Source: Halalkalibaculum roseum
Lineage (GTDB): Bacteria; Bacteroidota; Rhodothermia; Balneolales; Balneolaceae
Direction of reading: 5' to 3'
Assembly: GCF_011059145.1 (NCBI RefSeq)
Contig: NZ_JAALLT010000004.1
Coordinates: 186,001 to 250,000 of the forward strand
Length of the DNA: 64,000 nt
The position numbers and the translations under genes were made by a program. How positions within the stretch are numbered: position 1 is the stretch's first letter; every line of letters starts with the position of its first letter. Below, in pieces: positions 52,998 through 61,866 of the stretch. Under the pieces are notes generated by a model. That model saw only the letters and a list, made by a program, of their open reading frames with translations, was not told the origin of the DNA and made no database searches.

Positions 52998-54476
52998 ATG
53001 GATGCCCAGTTTAACATAGCCATAGACGAGCAGTTTATAAGTCCCATTTGTGATTTTACCTATACCTGGTGTTTGAACTGCGGGGTACAAGATCAGCAAG
53101 CCATCAAATTCACCATTGCCCTGAGTGAGCTAATCACCGATATCATACTTTTTGCCTATCCAACTGAGAGCAACGCCCATTTCGAAATTTCCTATCGACA
53201 TAATCTCACCAACGTAGAAATCATTGTCAGCGAGGTGGGCGAACCATTTGATCCGGACCGGCACCGATATGACAGCAATAAGATGCGCGAGGTAGGAGAT
53301 TTTGAAGGCGCAGGATTCCGATTGATTCGCCGGTTTTGCGATGAGTTTGTCTTTGTAAACAAGGGCAAGGAAGGAAAGGAGTTTCACCTTTCCAAGGAGA
53401 TTGACGTACAGAGCATCGACAGGATGCTTGAACGGTCGCGGGCAGAAAAACCAAAGGAGCCAACTGCTGAAGAAATTGAAAAACCCGATCTGCAGGCGGA
53501 TAATTTTAACTATCAGCAAGTAGCTCCCTCCGATGCCGAAGACATAGCCAAACTCATCTACCGAACCTATAAATATACCTATAGCAAGGAAGAGCTCTAT
53601 TATCCGAAGAAAATCGAGGAAACCCTCCTGGGAAAAGAGAAACTGGGTGTTATTGTCAGGGATGATGACGGCTTGTCCTTAGGTTATTTCGCCGTACTCA
53701 AAAAATCCGACTCCAATATCGGTGAAGTAGGTGAGGCGGTAGTGTCTCCCGGATATCGTAAGCGGGGTATTATGAGTAACATGATGAAACGCCTGATTGA
53801 AATGGCAAGGGATCAAAAGCTGGCAGGTCTTTATGGAAAAGCGGTGACCAACCATCCGGTGAGTCAAAAAGTTAATAATAAATACAATTTCATAACCACT
53901 GCCCTCATGCTGGCAGATACCCGAAATGTGATTTTTACCGGCTTCAATGAAGATTATCCCCAGTCGGTTTCAGTGGTCATTGACTTCCTTCCTCTTTTCA
54001 TCCCCGAGGAAGTTACGGTTTATATGCCGGCAAAATATTGTGATATCATAACGGATACCTTTAAGGAATTGAACATCCCCATCCGAGCGAGTAACAGTAG
54101 CAATTATAGAATGGCTCAAAAGTCAGATATTGATCTCTCCATTAACTATTCCGACTCAACCTCCTTGCTGGTGGTAAATAAGTATGGTCCTGATTTTGTA
54201 ACGGTACTCTCTGAAATGATGACAAGTCTCAAAAAACAGGAAGATCTCAATGCCATATTCCTTGATCTTCCCCTGCAAAATGCCGCTACTCCTGAGCAGT
54301 TTGATGGGATGAAAGACCTTGGTTTTATCTATTCCGGGTTAACCCCCTTATTTCACAAACAATCGCATTATCTTAGACTGCAGAAAGTATATTCGGAGCT
54401 GGATTTAGAGCTGATTGAAATCTATTCTGAGTTCGGGGAAAAAATTAAGACACTGATTGCCGATGAGTATCATTGA
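52998..54476 (+). CDS. Degenerate HATPase (anti-sigma-like) domain fused to a GNAT acetyltransferase
   Basis: A 492-residue protein. Residues 1-150 resemble RsbW-type HATPase domains: an N-box helix with Glu44 and Asp48 where Asn is expected (ALSELITDIILFAYP), a G1 region VSEVGEPFDPD with Glu instead of the usual Asp, and G2-like FEGAGFRLIRRF. Residues 160-320 form a GNAT fold with the acetyl-CoA loop VVSPGYRKRGIMSNMM. A second alpha/beta domain follows. The changed nucleotide ligands suggest a binding or regulatory rather than kinase role. It overlaps the following STAS gene by 14 bases, so it belongs to a partner-switching pair. Function is unknown. Confidence 0.85.
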   Translation: MDAQFNIAIDEQFISPICDFTYTWCLNCGVQDQQAIKFTIALSELITDIILFAYPTESNAHFEISYRHNLTNVEIIVSEVGEPFDPDRHRYDSNKMREVGDFEGAGFRLIRRFCDEFVFVNKGKEGKEFHLSKEIDVQSIDRMLERSRAEKPKEPTAEEIEKPDLQADNFNYQQVAPSDAEDIAKLIYRTYKYTYSKEELYYPKKIEETLLGKEKLGVIVRDDDGLSLGYFAVLKKSDSNIGEVGEAVVSPGYRKRGIMSNMMKRLIEMARDQKLAGLYGKAVTNHPVSQKVNNKYNFITTALMLADTRNVIFTGFNEDYPQSVSVVIDFLPLFIPEEVTVYMPAKYCDIITDTFKELNIPIRASNSSNYRMAQKSDIDLSINYSDSTSLLVVNKYGPDFVTVLSEMMTSLKKQEDLNAIFLDLPLQNAATPEQFDGMKDLGFIYSGLTPLFHKQSHYLRLQKVYSELDLELIEIYSEFGEKIKTLIADEYH

Positions 54477-54768
54477 ATCTCGTAAAAGTAAGGACACACT
54501 CAAAGTTACCCTGCTGAATAACTTCGACATCCTTACGCGATACAAGATTGAAAGTCGTACTACAAAAGAAATTGAAAATCTGGAAATTGACTTCAGCAAC
54601 TGTAAAATCCTGGACAGTGAAGCGGTGATATTTATGTATCATTGGGACAAATCGGGTAAAACACTGAAGCTGATAAATCCTCCCGATATTCTGTTCGAGA
54701 TTCTTGAAATACTGGAACTGAGTGATATCTGGCAATTGAATTATACCATTACCGAAACCAAAAGCTGA
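54463..54768 (+). CDS. STAS-domain anti-anti-sigma-factor-like protein
   Basis: A 101-residue STAS domain starting at the ATG at 54463 (a TTG two codons earlier is less likely). The core is L-E-I-D-F-S-N-C-K-I-L-D-S-E-A-V with Ser52 at the phospho-site position (Asp51-Ser52), then I-N-P-P-D-I-L-F-E-I-L-E-I-L-E-L. In SpoIIAA/RsbV systems this Ser is phosphorylated by the partner HATPase kinase. Here the partner, which overlaps it, has changed ATP ligands, so control may be by binding only. Confidence 0.85.
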   Translation: MSIIESRKSKDTLKVTLLNNFDILTRYKIESRTTKEIENLEIDFSNCKILDSEAVIFMYHWDKSGKTLKLINPPDILFEILEILELSDIWQLNYTITETKS

Positions 54769-54772
54769 TATT

Positions 54773-55387
54773 ATGGGTGACAATAAAAACTCAAATATGA
54801 TTAAGATTTCGGTCGATGATGAGATGTGGAACCGTATTTACACCGTACACTCTCTGGTTATCATCGGCAGCAAAGAACCCGACGGTTCATTCAACATGGC
54901 TCCCAAGCATATGGCCATGCCCATGGGTTTCAGCAAGTATTTTGGCTTCATCGGAACCCCGCGTAAGAGTACCTACCGGAATGTAGAAAGAGAGAAGGTT
55001 TTTACGGTAAGCTTTCCCCGCCCTGACCAGGTTGTCATTTCCAGCCTTTCGGCTTCCCGACGTGAAAAAGACGACAGCAAGCCCATACTGAAGAAAATTC
55101 CGATGACCGATGCCACTGAGATCGAGGGCAAATTTCTGGAAAATTCATACTTCAATCTCGAATGCAAGCTCTCCCAATTTTTGGGAAAGTTCGGAGAATG
55201 GGAACTGGTAATAGGAGAAGTCGTTGCAGCCTGTGTCAATGAGGATGCCATCCGAAGAGAGAGCAAAAACTTTGATGGCGCCCAGCTTGTTTACGATTCA
55301 CCCCTGCTGGCTTACCTGCATCCCGATCGATTCAGCAAAATTCGGAAAAGTAACGCCTTTCCCTTTCCCGAGGATTTTAAAAGATAG
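54773..55387 (+). CDS. FMN-binding split-barrel flavin reductase-like protein
   Basis: A 204-residue protein of the flavin-reductase-like domain family. It begins I-K-I-S-V-D-D, has S-L-V-I-I-G-S-K-E-P-D-G-S-F-N-M-A-P and G-F-I-G-T-P-R-K-S-T-Y-R-N-V, and later an E-W-E-L-V-I-G-E-V strand. Members bind FMN non-covalently and reduce flavin or act as oxidoreductases. It starts four bases after the STAS gene. Confidence 0.88.
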   Translation: MGDNKNSNMIKISVDDEMWNRIYTVHSLVIIGSKEPDGSFNMAPKHMAMPMGFSKYFGFIGTPRKSTYRNVEREKVFTVSFPRPDQVVISSLSASRREKDDSKPILKKIPMTDATEIEGKFLENSYFNLECKLSQFLGKFGEWELVIGEVVAACVNEDAIRRESKNFDGAQLVYDSPLLAYLHPDRFSKIRKSNAFPFPEDFKR

Positions 55388-55396
55388 ATTCTACTG

Positions 55397-56557
55397 ATGA
55401 CTGAACGAGCCAAAGAGCTGAACAGGTATTTTGAGAATCATAAGGAGGATTTCCTGGGTGTACTGCAAGCATTGGTAGAGATGGAAACACCCTCGAATGA
55501 ACCTGACCGGTTTTCCGATATCCTTTCGCTGCTGACCAAAGAGTTTGAAAAACTGCAGTACCGCGTTGAACATATCCCGGGCCGGGAGACGGCCGGACAC
55601 CTCTTGTGCAAACCTGCAAATTTTGACCCCAAAGAGCCCACACAGCTGGTCATAGGTCATTGCGATACGGTTTGGGACATGGGAACCATCAAGGACATGC
55701 CATTCAGGGTAGAAGAAGACCAGGTATTCGGTCCCGGCGTTTTTGACATGAAGTCCGGACTCTGTATGATGATATTCGCCCTTCGGGCTATTCAATACCT
55801 GAAAAAAGATCTACCCGTTCAGCCGGTTTTCCTGATCAATTCAGATGAGGAGATCGGCAGTGAAGAATCGCAGTCGCTGATTATTGAAGAAGCCAAAAAG
55901 GCGTCGCGCACATTGGTATTGGAGCCTGCTCTCGGAACCGAAGGAAAAATCAAAACACGCAGAAAGGGTATCGGGGAGTTTACTATCACCATTAAAGGAA
56001 AACCATCCCATGCTGGACTGGCACCTGAGGAAGGAGTCAGCGCCATACTTGGACTTTCTCACATTGTCCAGCAGTTGTTTCGGCTCAATGATCCCCAAAA
56101 CGGCGTGAGTGTGAATGTCGGTACCATAGAAGGTGGAGAACGTACTAACGTAATAGCAGCAAAAAGCAAAGCTATCGTGGATGTTCGCGTCCCGACCAAG
56201 GAAGATGGGAAACGCATCAAAGAGGAAATTTACAACTTAAAACCTGAAATAGAAGGTGTTAAACTGGAGGTATCCGGTGATATCCGCCGCCCCCCACTTG
56301 AGAAGAACGAAGCCAATGAGAAGTTGTGGAATATTACACAGAGTCTGGGGGAAGAGCTCGATCTTAACCTTCATGAGGGCGTATCAGGAGGAGCATCCGA
56401 CGGTAATCTAAGCAATCTTTACTCTCCCACCATCGACGGATTGGGTGCAGTAGGAGAAGGAGCACACGCCTACCACGAAAAAATTTTCCTTACGGAAACC
56501 CTGCAAAGAAATGCACTGCTTACGCTTCTGTTGCTGCATCCCCCTGTGAAGAGTTAA
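55397..56557 (+). CDS. M20-family zinc carboxypeptidase (CPG2-like)
   Basis: A 386-residue metallopeptidase. Metal ligands are His88-x-Asp90 (GHCDTVWDM), Asp117 (FGPGVFDMKSG) and Glu151-Glu152 (NSDEEIGS); the C-terminal His is in AHAYHEKIFL. The insertion domain (about 180-290) has the dimerisation fold. It hydrolyses peptides or N-acyl amino acids; carboxypeptidase G2-like by overall pattern. It has no signal peptide, so it is probably cytoplasmic. It begins nine bases after the flavin-reductase gene. Confidence 0.93.
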   Translation: MTERAKELNRYFENHKEDFLGVLQALVEMETPSNEPDRFSDILSLLTKEFEKLQYRVEHIPGRETAGHLLCKPANFDPKEPTQLVIGHCDTVWDMGTIKDMPFRVEEDQVFGPGVFDMKSGLCMMIFALRAIQYLKKDLPVQPVFLINSDEEIGSEESQSLIIEEAKKASRTLVLEPALGTEGKIKTRRKGIGEFTITIKGKPSHAGLAPEEGVSAILGLSHIVQQLFRLNDPQNGVSVNVGTIEGGERTNVIAAKSKAIVDVRVPTKEDGKRIKEEIYNLKPEIEGVKLEVSGDIRRPPLEKNEANEKLWNITQSLGEELDLNLHEGVSGGASDGNLSNLYSPTIDGLGAVGEGAHAYHEKIFLTETLQRNALLTLLLLHPPVKS

Positions 56558-56777
56558 GTTACATAACTTATTCATTCAACAAGGTAAAGGTCGGCCTCTT
56601 AATCCTTTATTTTTTTACTTATATTATGCCTCAAATTTTATCGGAAAGGCAGGCCTGCACCTAAGAATAAATTGCTACAAGACATTTTGCCACTTAGATC
56701 GCCTGCACTCCTATTGGAATCCGGTTCGGCATACAAGACATCAAAGAATTTATTAATCAGCAGAAGATTAACACCCA

Positions 56778-57155
56778 ATGGATTTACAACTCAAAGGCAC
56801 CGTAGAACAGATACTTGAAGAGAAGTCAGGAGAAAGTAAAAACGGACCCTGGCGCAAGCGTGATTTTATCCTTAAAACCGACGGAGATTACCCCAAGCAG
56901 ATCTGTATCACCCAGTGGGGCGATAGCATTGATAAAGCTGATGTTCAGAAGGGGGAAGAGGTCGTGGCTCACATCGACATTCAGAGTCGTGAATATAACG
57001 GAAACTGGTATACAGATGTCAAAGCCTGGAAAATTGAAAAAGCATCCGAGCAAGGTACCACATCCATGCCCGGTAAAGGCGGTGAAGACACACAGAAAAC
57101 AGAACCGAGTCCCAGCGAAGAGATTTTCGATGTGGATGACGAACTTCCCTTTTAA
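56778..57155 (+). CDS. DUF3127 protein with an SSB-like acidic tail
   Basis: A 125-residue protein. Residues 1-90 are a DUF3127 domain, predicted OB-fold-like (GTVEQILEEKSGESKNGPWR, then DFILKTDGDYPKQICITQWG). A flexible Gln/Gly/Pro/Ser-rich linker follows. The C-terminus D-V-D-D-E-L-P-F strongly resembles the single-stranded DNA-binding protein tail (D-D-x-I/L-P-F) that recruits repair proteins. This suggests binding to nucleic acid and to SSB partners. The gene is isolated on both sides. Confidence 0.85.
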   Translation: MDLQLKGTVEQILEEKSGESKNGPWRKRDFILKTDGDYPKQICITQWGDSIDKADVQKGEEVVAHIDIQSREYNGNWYTDVKAWKIEKASEQGTTSMPGKGGEDTQKTEPSPSEEIFDVDDELPF

Positions 57156-57517
57156 AAATACCCGGCAGGTCTGATTAAAACAGTTTTAAGATCATTATCT
57201 TAGTGTTCTTCTACTAACCGCAACACATTTTCTACAGCCTGATTAACAGGGGTCTCACCTTTGGTTAGCGAAAGTTCCAGACCTGACGTTCGTGGTTTTT
57301 CCATAACTTCAGCCAGTACTTCTGCCACATCCTGTCTCGGTATCTCTTCCCCGTGGCAGGTCTGGTGTAAATTATATTATGTAATCTTATCGAAAATTAA
57401 TAGGGAAGATAAATATCATCATTTTACTATATAAGTAATATGAATAAAAGATATGAGCCTAAGACCAATTGAAATTATTCTATAGACCCATTTTAACATT
57501 ACTTGTCATTAACCTTT
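57156..57517. other. Gene-poor stretch with a broken oxidoreductase fragment
   Basis: About 360 bases. The 57200-57349 part encodes the SDR-like fragment described separately. The remaining AT-rich DNA (57360-57517) shows no gene; it contains a TGTCATTAACCTTTTCATGACA imperfect dyad near 57506 that recalls the ATGTCAT elements upstream of the XRE gene. Confidence 0.4.
57200..57349 (-). pseudogene. C-terminal fragment of an NAD(P)-binding SDR/NmrA-like protein
   Basis: Leftward translation gives EEIPRQDVAEVLAEVMEKPR, then TSGLELSLTKGETPVNQAV and ENVLRLVEEH before the stop. This matches the conserved end of atypical SDR NAD(P)-binding proteins (I-x-R-x-D-V-A-E-V-L, later G-E-T-P-V). Upstream the frame soon meets a TAA (about 57387) and has no start codon or Rossmann N-terminus. 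It is therefore a remnant of a lost gene. Confidence 0.7.
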
Positions 57518-58108
57518 TCATGACATAAAATTAACACGGGGTTTATACCAAGCTTCTTTGCCTGAACTTACTTGTATGATGTTGAAACTGACAACGATGA
57601 AATTATACAGGTATAAACCGCCAACCAGTAGGTATAATGGCATATAGATACTGCTGACTATAGATGGACTTACTACAGTTATGGTACCGACTTTGTAATT
57701 CCACCAACTCAGATAACCCAATAGCCCTACAAAGAGTACTATATTCCAGGTTATTTGAAAGCTGAGTAGTTTTTTAGCATTTACGGTAAGATGCCAATTC
57801 TCATCTCTTTGAATAGTCGAAAGTAAGATTGGAATAAGTATCCCCAATAGTGGAAACAGTAAGAAACTTAAAGCAGATATATGTAATGAGGTTAAATAAC
57901 TGTTATCTTTAACTTTTTGATTCCCTATTAACTTATTTGCAGGCACTCCAAGAGCTTCAGCAATTCGATTAATGGTATCTCCTCTCGGTTCAGTTTCACC
58001 ATTTTCTACCCTTTGAATGGTACGCAGACTAAGATCCGATTTTTTAGCTAGTTTTTCCTGAGAATATCCTTTCTGAATACGTACCTCTTTAATTTCCTTC
58101 GAAATCAT
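57518..58108 (-). CDS. XRE helix-turn-helix regulator with a DUF4870-like membrane domain
   Basis: A 196-residue protein. Residues 1-62 are an XRE helix-turn-helix (GYSQEKLAKKSDLSLRTIQR, GETEPRGDTINRIAEALGV). Residues 73-185 have three to four hydrophobic helices like DUF4870. A membrane-bound DNA-binding protein is unusual; it probably senses membrane or energy state. A candidate operator with ATGTCAT repeats lies 63-92 bases upstream, suggesting autoregulation. Confidence 0.85.
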   Translation of the reverse strand: MISKEIKEVRIQKGYSQEKLAKKSDLSLRTIQRVENGETEPRGDTINRIAEALGVPANKLIGNQKVKDNSYLTSLHISALSFLLFPLLGILIPILLSTIQRDENWHLTVNAKKLLSFQITWNIVLFVGLLGYLSWWNYKVGTITVVSPSIVSSIYMPLYLLVGGLYLYNFIVVSFNIIQVSSGKEAWYKPRVNFMS

Positions 58109-58159
58109 CTCAATTGATTTTTTTAAAAAAATTATCTTATCAAAATCTATTGAAAGGAA

Positions 58160-58200
58160 TTGACAATGTTTACGTCATCTTTATGTCATTTATATGACAT
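58160..58200 (-). promoter_or_regulatory. Candidate operator of the XRE gene
   Basis: The perfect inverted repeat ATGTCAT-TTAT-ATGACAT (58183-58200) is preceded by two further half-sites, TTGACAAT at 58160 and ACGTCAT at 58172. The repeat lies 75-92 bases upstream of the XRE start codon, between it and the serine hydrolase gene. Confidence 0.5.
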
Positions 58201-58223
58201 CCTTGAATCTCCTCCCTAATTAC

Positions 58224-59369
58224 TCATCTTTCTTCCCCATAAACAAACCGATCCATAAACAGGCGGGCAAATTCCGACTTTTCTACCGCTGCCCCATCCA
58301 GCGGATTCCCCCACCATATTCCTTCGCTATTCGCCAGTAAAATCAACGTCAGATTCCGCTCAGGCACCTTGAGGAAAAGCGCAGAAAACCCGGCTTTTTC
58401 ATCCCAGCCGGCATGCCAGATAAACTTCTCTCCTCGATATTCCTGCACATACCATCCAAACGCATAGGGAAGCGTTGTCCCGACTGGAGCCACAGCAGGA
58501 GTAAAAAGTTTTTCCATCACCAAATCGGAAGCAAGGATGCCGCTGTCAAGAGCTATATCATATTTTGCCAAGTCAGCAACAGTTGAGACTATACCGGCGC
58601 CCCCTGCGAGATGCCGTTCAATATGCCTTTGGCGAACGTACTCCCCATCGTTGTACTCAAATCCTTGGGACATATCAAAATACACCAGCGCTTTATCGCG
58701 TTGCCACATACTCGACATGGTCCGATTCATTCCTGCCGGACCCAAAATATGTTCCTGTACCAGCTGGGCCATCGTATTGTGGCGGCCTTCGGCTGCGGAT
58801 ATGGGATTTCCATAGACATATTCTATATACCGTGATAGTCGTGAATACATTAGTGGGTTATACATGAACCCGGTTCCCGGTTTACCGTTAACCGTATGGT
58901 TTAAAACATTGCGAATGGTGATTGAAGCATCACAATGTAAATTACGGCCAAAGACTATTTCAGATCCAGCCAGCCACGAGCAAAAATTGTCCCAGCCCGG
59001 CATCTCGTTGATCCTATCATTTAAATCAATCTCTCCCTGCTCTTCGAGCTGCAGAAAAAGAAGCCCGAGAAAAGTTTTCGTTACCGAAGCAATCCAGAAA
59101 GGGGTATCAGGCGTTACCGCTTTAAATACTTCCCCATCACCGGTATCAAAATGAGAACTCCCAAATCCATTTGACCAGGCTATTTCTCGGTCTTTCACAA
59201 TAGCTGCGGCCAGTCCCGGTATATGGTTCGCCTTTCGCAATGAGTCCAAATCTGCTGAAAAAGCCTCGATCTGAAATTCGGATATAGGGTCGTCGTTGCT
59301 GGATTGTGAAAAGGATAATGAGGGCAGAAATAATAAAAGAAACAGTAAATCTATAAATAGATATCTCAA
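58224..59369 (-). CDS. Exported serine beta-lactamase-like hydrolase (S12 family)
   Basis: A 381-residue protein with a signal peptide (to about SFSQ, residue 22). The S12/class C core is present: Ser95-x-x-Lys98 in IASVTKTFLGLLFLQ, Tyr170 in TGFMYNPLMYSRLSRYIE (with Asn-Pro in place of the usual Ser-Asn), and WHAGWDEKAGFSALF in place of K-T-G. Such proteins may be esterases, D-aminopeptidases or transpeptidases; true beta-lactamase activity is not implied. It lies 115 bases upstream of the XRE gene on the same strand. Confidence 0.87.
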   Translation of the reverse strand: MRYLFIDLLFLLLFLPSLSFSQSSNDDPISEFQIEAFSADLDSLRKANHIPGLAAAIVKDREIAWSNGFGSSHFDTGDGEVFKAVTPDTPFWIASVTKTFLGLLFLQLEEQGEIDLNDRINEMPGWDNFCSWLAGSEIVFGRNLHCDASITIRNVLNHTVNGKPGTGFMYNPLMYSRLSRYIEYVYGNPISAAEGRHNTMAQLVQEHILGPAGMNRTMSSMWQRDKALVYFDMSQGFEYNDGEYVRQRHIERHLAGGAGIVSTVADLAKYDIALDSGILASDLVMEKLFTPAVAPVGTTLPYAFGWYVQEYRGEKFIWHAGWDEKAGFSALFLKVPERNLTLILLANSEGIWWGNPLDGAAVEKSEFARLFMDRFVYGEER

Positions 59370-59434
59370 GAATCGAACTCTTTGATTAAAAGTTATTTGT
59401 TAAGTACGAAAGTAGAAAAATCCGGTTTCGGTTT

Positions 59435-60703
59435 TCACTTTTTATTCTTCTCTTCTATCCAACGGGACATGTACCGGCTGCTTGCCATGGTATGGTGCAT
59501 CAGCATGGAACCGGTGAAATTGTGCTTGCGATGTTCCGCCAGGTTTTGATTTATAATCTTCAACCTTTTGATAAAGTCGTTGTGATGGGAAGTATCAGCA
59601 AATTTTTCGTTGATAATATGACATCCCGCATCTACTGAATTTCTCCATTCTTCCGGGTCTGTGTATAATTGTACAGCCCGTTTGGCGAATACTTCCGGTC
59701 TGTTGGCAATAAATCCGCTCCATCTTCGCTCTGATACCATTCCCTCCGCACCGATATCGGTAGCCACGTTGGGTGTGCCGCAGCGCATCGCTTCCAGCAG
59801 CTTTCCTTTCAATCCGGCCCCGAAACGCAGCGGAGCAAGCATGACCCTGGCATTTTTTATCACGCTCTCAGCATCGTCTGCTCTTCCTTTAATGTGAAAT
59901 TGCTTTGCCGGGTCATGCATCTGTTCAACCTGCTGAGTGGGGTAAGCCCCGTATACATGCATCTCCGCTTCGGGAAGTTTTTGATGAATAAGCGGCCATA
60001 TTTCCTGCTTAAGGTATATTACCGAATCAAGATTAGGCTTGTGACTGAAATTGCCAATGGTAATAAAATGCCGACGTGCTTTAAATCCGGGCACGTCATA
60101 GGTCGCGTTCTCATCAATCGCATTTTCCATAAAGGGCAAGTAGCAAAGCACTTCCGAATCCACATCAAATAGATCCCTAAGCAGATTCATTTCATATTCT
60201 GAAATTATAAGCGACAGGTCGGATCTTAAAATGCTTGCTATCTCTCTTTTGGATATCTCCTCTTCCAGCAGGTCATTCGTCTCAAATAACCGGCCTTCTT
60301 TAACTGCTTTCTCTCGTGTCCTCCGCAAGCAGTGAAGATCTTCCGTATCGAGTACACGAAGCGCTTTCGGACACTGTTCTGCAACCCGCCAACCGAACTG
60401 TTCTTCCATCATAAAACGATCGAATAAAACGATGGTAGGATTTAAATCCTGTACAAATTGATCAAATTCTGAACGGTTTACCTGAATATTGTAGGTATCA
60501 ATTCCCAGTTGATCCAAATTTGAACTGAACTCACCGGGTGCCGCCGGACTGGCAAAGCTTACCTTCCAGCCTTCTGCCTGAAAGAGCCGGATAAGGTTCA
60601 TCATGCGATGTCCCGCCGCCGAAGATTTCGGTTCCGGCCAAACGATTCCCAGGATTAAAACATGTTCGGCTTGATTCACGATGAAACTTAAATCTGGATT
60701 CAA
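59435..60703 (-). CDS. Glycosyltransferase, GT4-like
   Basis: A 422-residue GT-B glycosyltransferase. The N-terminal domain contains GHRMMNLIRLFQAEGW. The C-terminal domain has the donor-binding loop RFGAGLKGKLLEAMRCGTPN (E-x7-E-type pattern with GAEGM). The donor sugar and acceptor are unknown, and no polysaccharide cluster is nearby. Confidence 0.9.
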   Translation of the reverse strand: MNPDLSFIVNQAEHVLILGIVWPEPKSSAAGHRMMNLIRLFQAEGWKVSFASPAAPGEFSSNLDQLGIDTYNIQVNRSEFDQFVQDLNPTIVLFDRFMMEEQFGWRVAEQCPKALRVLDTEDLHCLRRTREKAVKEGRLFETNDLLEEEISKREIASILRSDLSLIISEYEMNLLRDLFDVDSEVLCYLPFMENAIDENATYDVPGFKARRHFITIGNFSHKPNLDSVIYLKQEIWPLIHQKLPEAEMHVYGAYPTQQVEQMHDPAKQFHIKGRADDAESVIKNARVMLAPLRFGAGLKGKLLEAMRCGTPNVATDIGAEGMVSERRWSGFIANRPEVFAKRAVQLYTDPEEWRNSVDAGCHIINEKFADTSHHNDFIKRLKIINQNLAEHRKHNFTGSMLMHHTMASSRYMSRWIEEKNKK

Positions 60704-60924
60704 ATTTATTCCTTCCCTTGGCGAAGTTAATCAGGGCTTCTATTACAATTTTCTAAAATACCGGGTTTGAAGTTAGAATACAGTAATAGTTCTTTTGCAG
60801 GTCGGTATAATTAATTATTGTAACCAACCGACCCGAGAGTCGTCACATGTAAAACGTTGGTGCTCTTAGGTTTCAGTACATAGGAGTTTTAAAATTTGGG
60901 ATACAAATAAAAATAAATATCATC

Positions 60925-61191
60925 ATGCTAAAGTTTTATGACACGTTTCGTCCACTTTTGGGAGTGCTTTGTTTTTTATTGGGAATACTTGTGAGTTTCA
61001 CACCCCTGCCATTCGGTTCACTGATTATGCTTACCGGTATCATCATGACTTCACCGGAGGTTAAATTCTTTCAAAAGCTTCTGAAATGGATTGAAGAGAA
61101 GGACCCGACACGGAAACAGTGGGCGGCTAAAGTCATCAGTACCCTGCAGGTTCGTCTCATTCCGGTTCCGGTCAAAGCAGAAAATGACTAA
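60925..61191 (+). CDS. Small PGPGW-like membrane protein
   Basis: An 88-residue protein with two helices (about 9-27 and 30-45) and the pattern LLGVLCFLLGILVSFTPLPF, then GSLIMLTGIIMTSPEV. This resembles the PGPGW/TIGR02611 family of small membrane proteins of unknown function. It stands alone, 220 bases from the divergent glycosyltransferase. Confidence 0.75.
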   Translation: MLKFYDTFRPLLGVLCFLLGILVSFTPLPFGSLIMLTGIIMTSPEVKFFQKLLKWIEEKDPTRKQWAAKVISTLQVRLIPVPVKAEND

Positions 61192-61377
61192 GCACCAAAA
61201 TCACTGATAACTAAAATCATCATTGTATGAGTGATGATACATTATTCATCACATAAAATATCAAACAGTTTTCGACTTGCCCTGATGTATGCTTTAAAAC
61301 TTGTAACCAAGTTATTGGTAAGTCGTCACACTCTCACTAACACCTGCAAGTTCTATTAATTTATTCGGGGTTTACCT

Positions 61378-61794
61378 ATGCCAACACCTCAAAAAAAAGT
61401 ACTTATCGTCGAAGATAATCTGATTCTTTCCCTTCTTGAAGAGAGACTCTTAACTAAAATGGGCCACAAAGTCGTAGGAAAGGTTACCAGCGGCGAAAAA
61501 GCCGTAGAGATCTTTAGAAAAGTGAAGCCTGACTTTGTCATTATGGATATTTCCCTCAGTGGAAAAATGGATGGATTCGAAGCCACCAATATCATGAGGG
61601 AGACCACCGATGTACCGGTTATTTTTGTATCGGGGAATTCAGATCGATACGAAAAATTTTGCCTCAAGAAAGAAGGTTTCAATGAATTTGTATCGAAGCC
61701 TTTTACCTACCAGGACCTGGCAGATCCCATCAACAGAATCTGGAAGGAAGAGCCGGTGGAAAAGGAGGAAACAGAAAAGCAGTACCATTCGTAA
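61378..61794 (+). CDS. CheY-like response regulator
   Basis: A 138-residue single receiver domain. Acidic pocket Glu12-Asp13 (LIVEDN), phospho-acceptor Asp57 (VIMDISLSGKMDG), switch Ser in FVSGNSD and Lys in VSKPF are all intact. The D-I-x-L-x-x-x-M-D-G spacing is the type found with PAS/HisKA_2 kinases. No cognate kinase is adjacent. A glutamate- and lysine-rich tail extends past the receiver. Confidence 0.92.
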   Translation: MPTPQKKVLIVEDNLILSLLEERLLTKMGHKVVGKVTSGEKAVEIFRKVKPDFVIMDISLSGKMDGFEATNIMRETTDVPVIFVSGNSDRYEKFCLKKEGFNEFVSKPFTYQDLADPINRIWKEEPVEKEETEKQYHS

Positions 61795-61866
61795 CACCGT
61801 AGGCGTTTCAAGAAAATATGAGCTCCTAGTGTCCCTGCTCTGTAGATAAGGAATACTAAATAGAAC

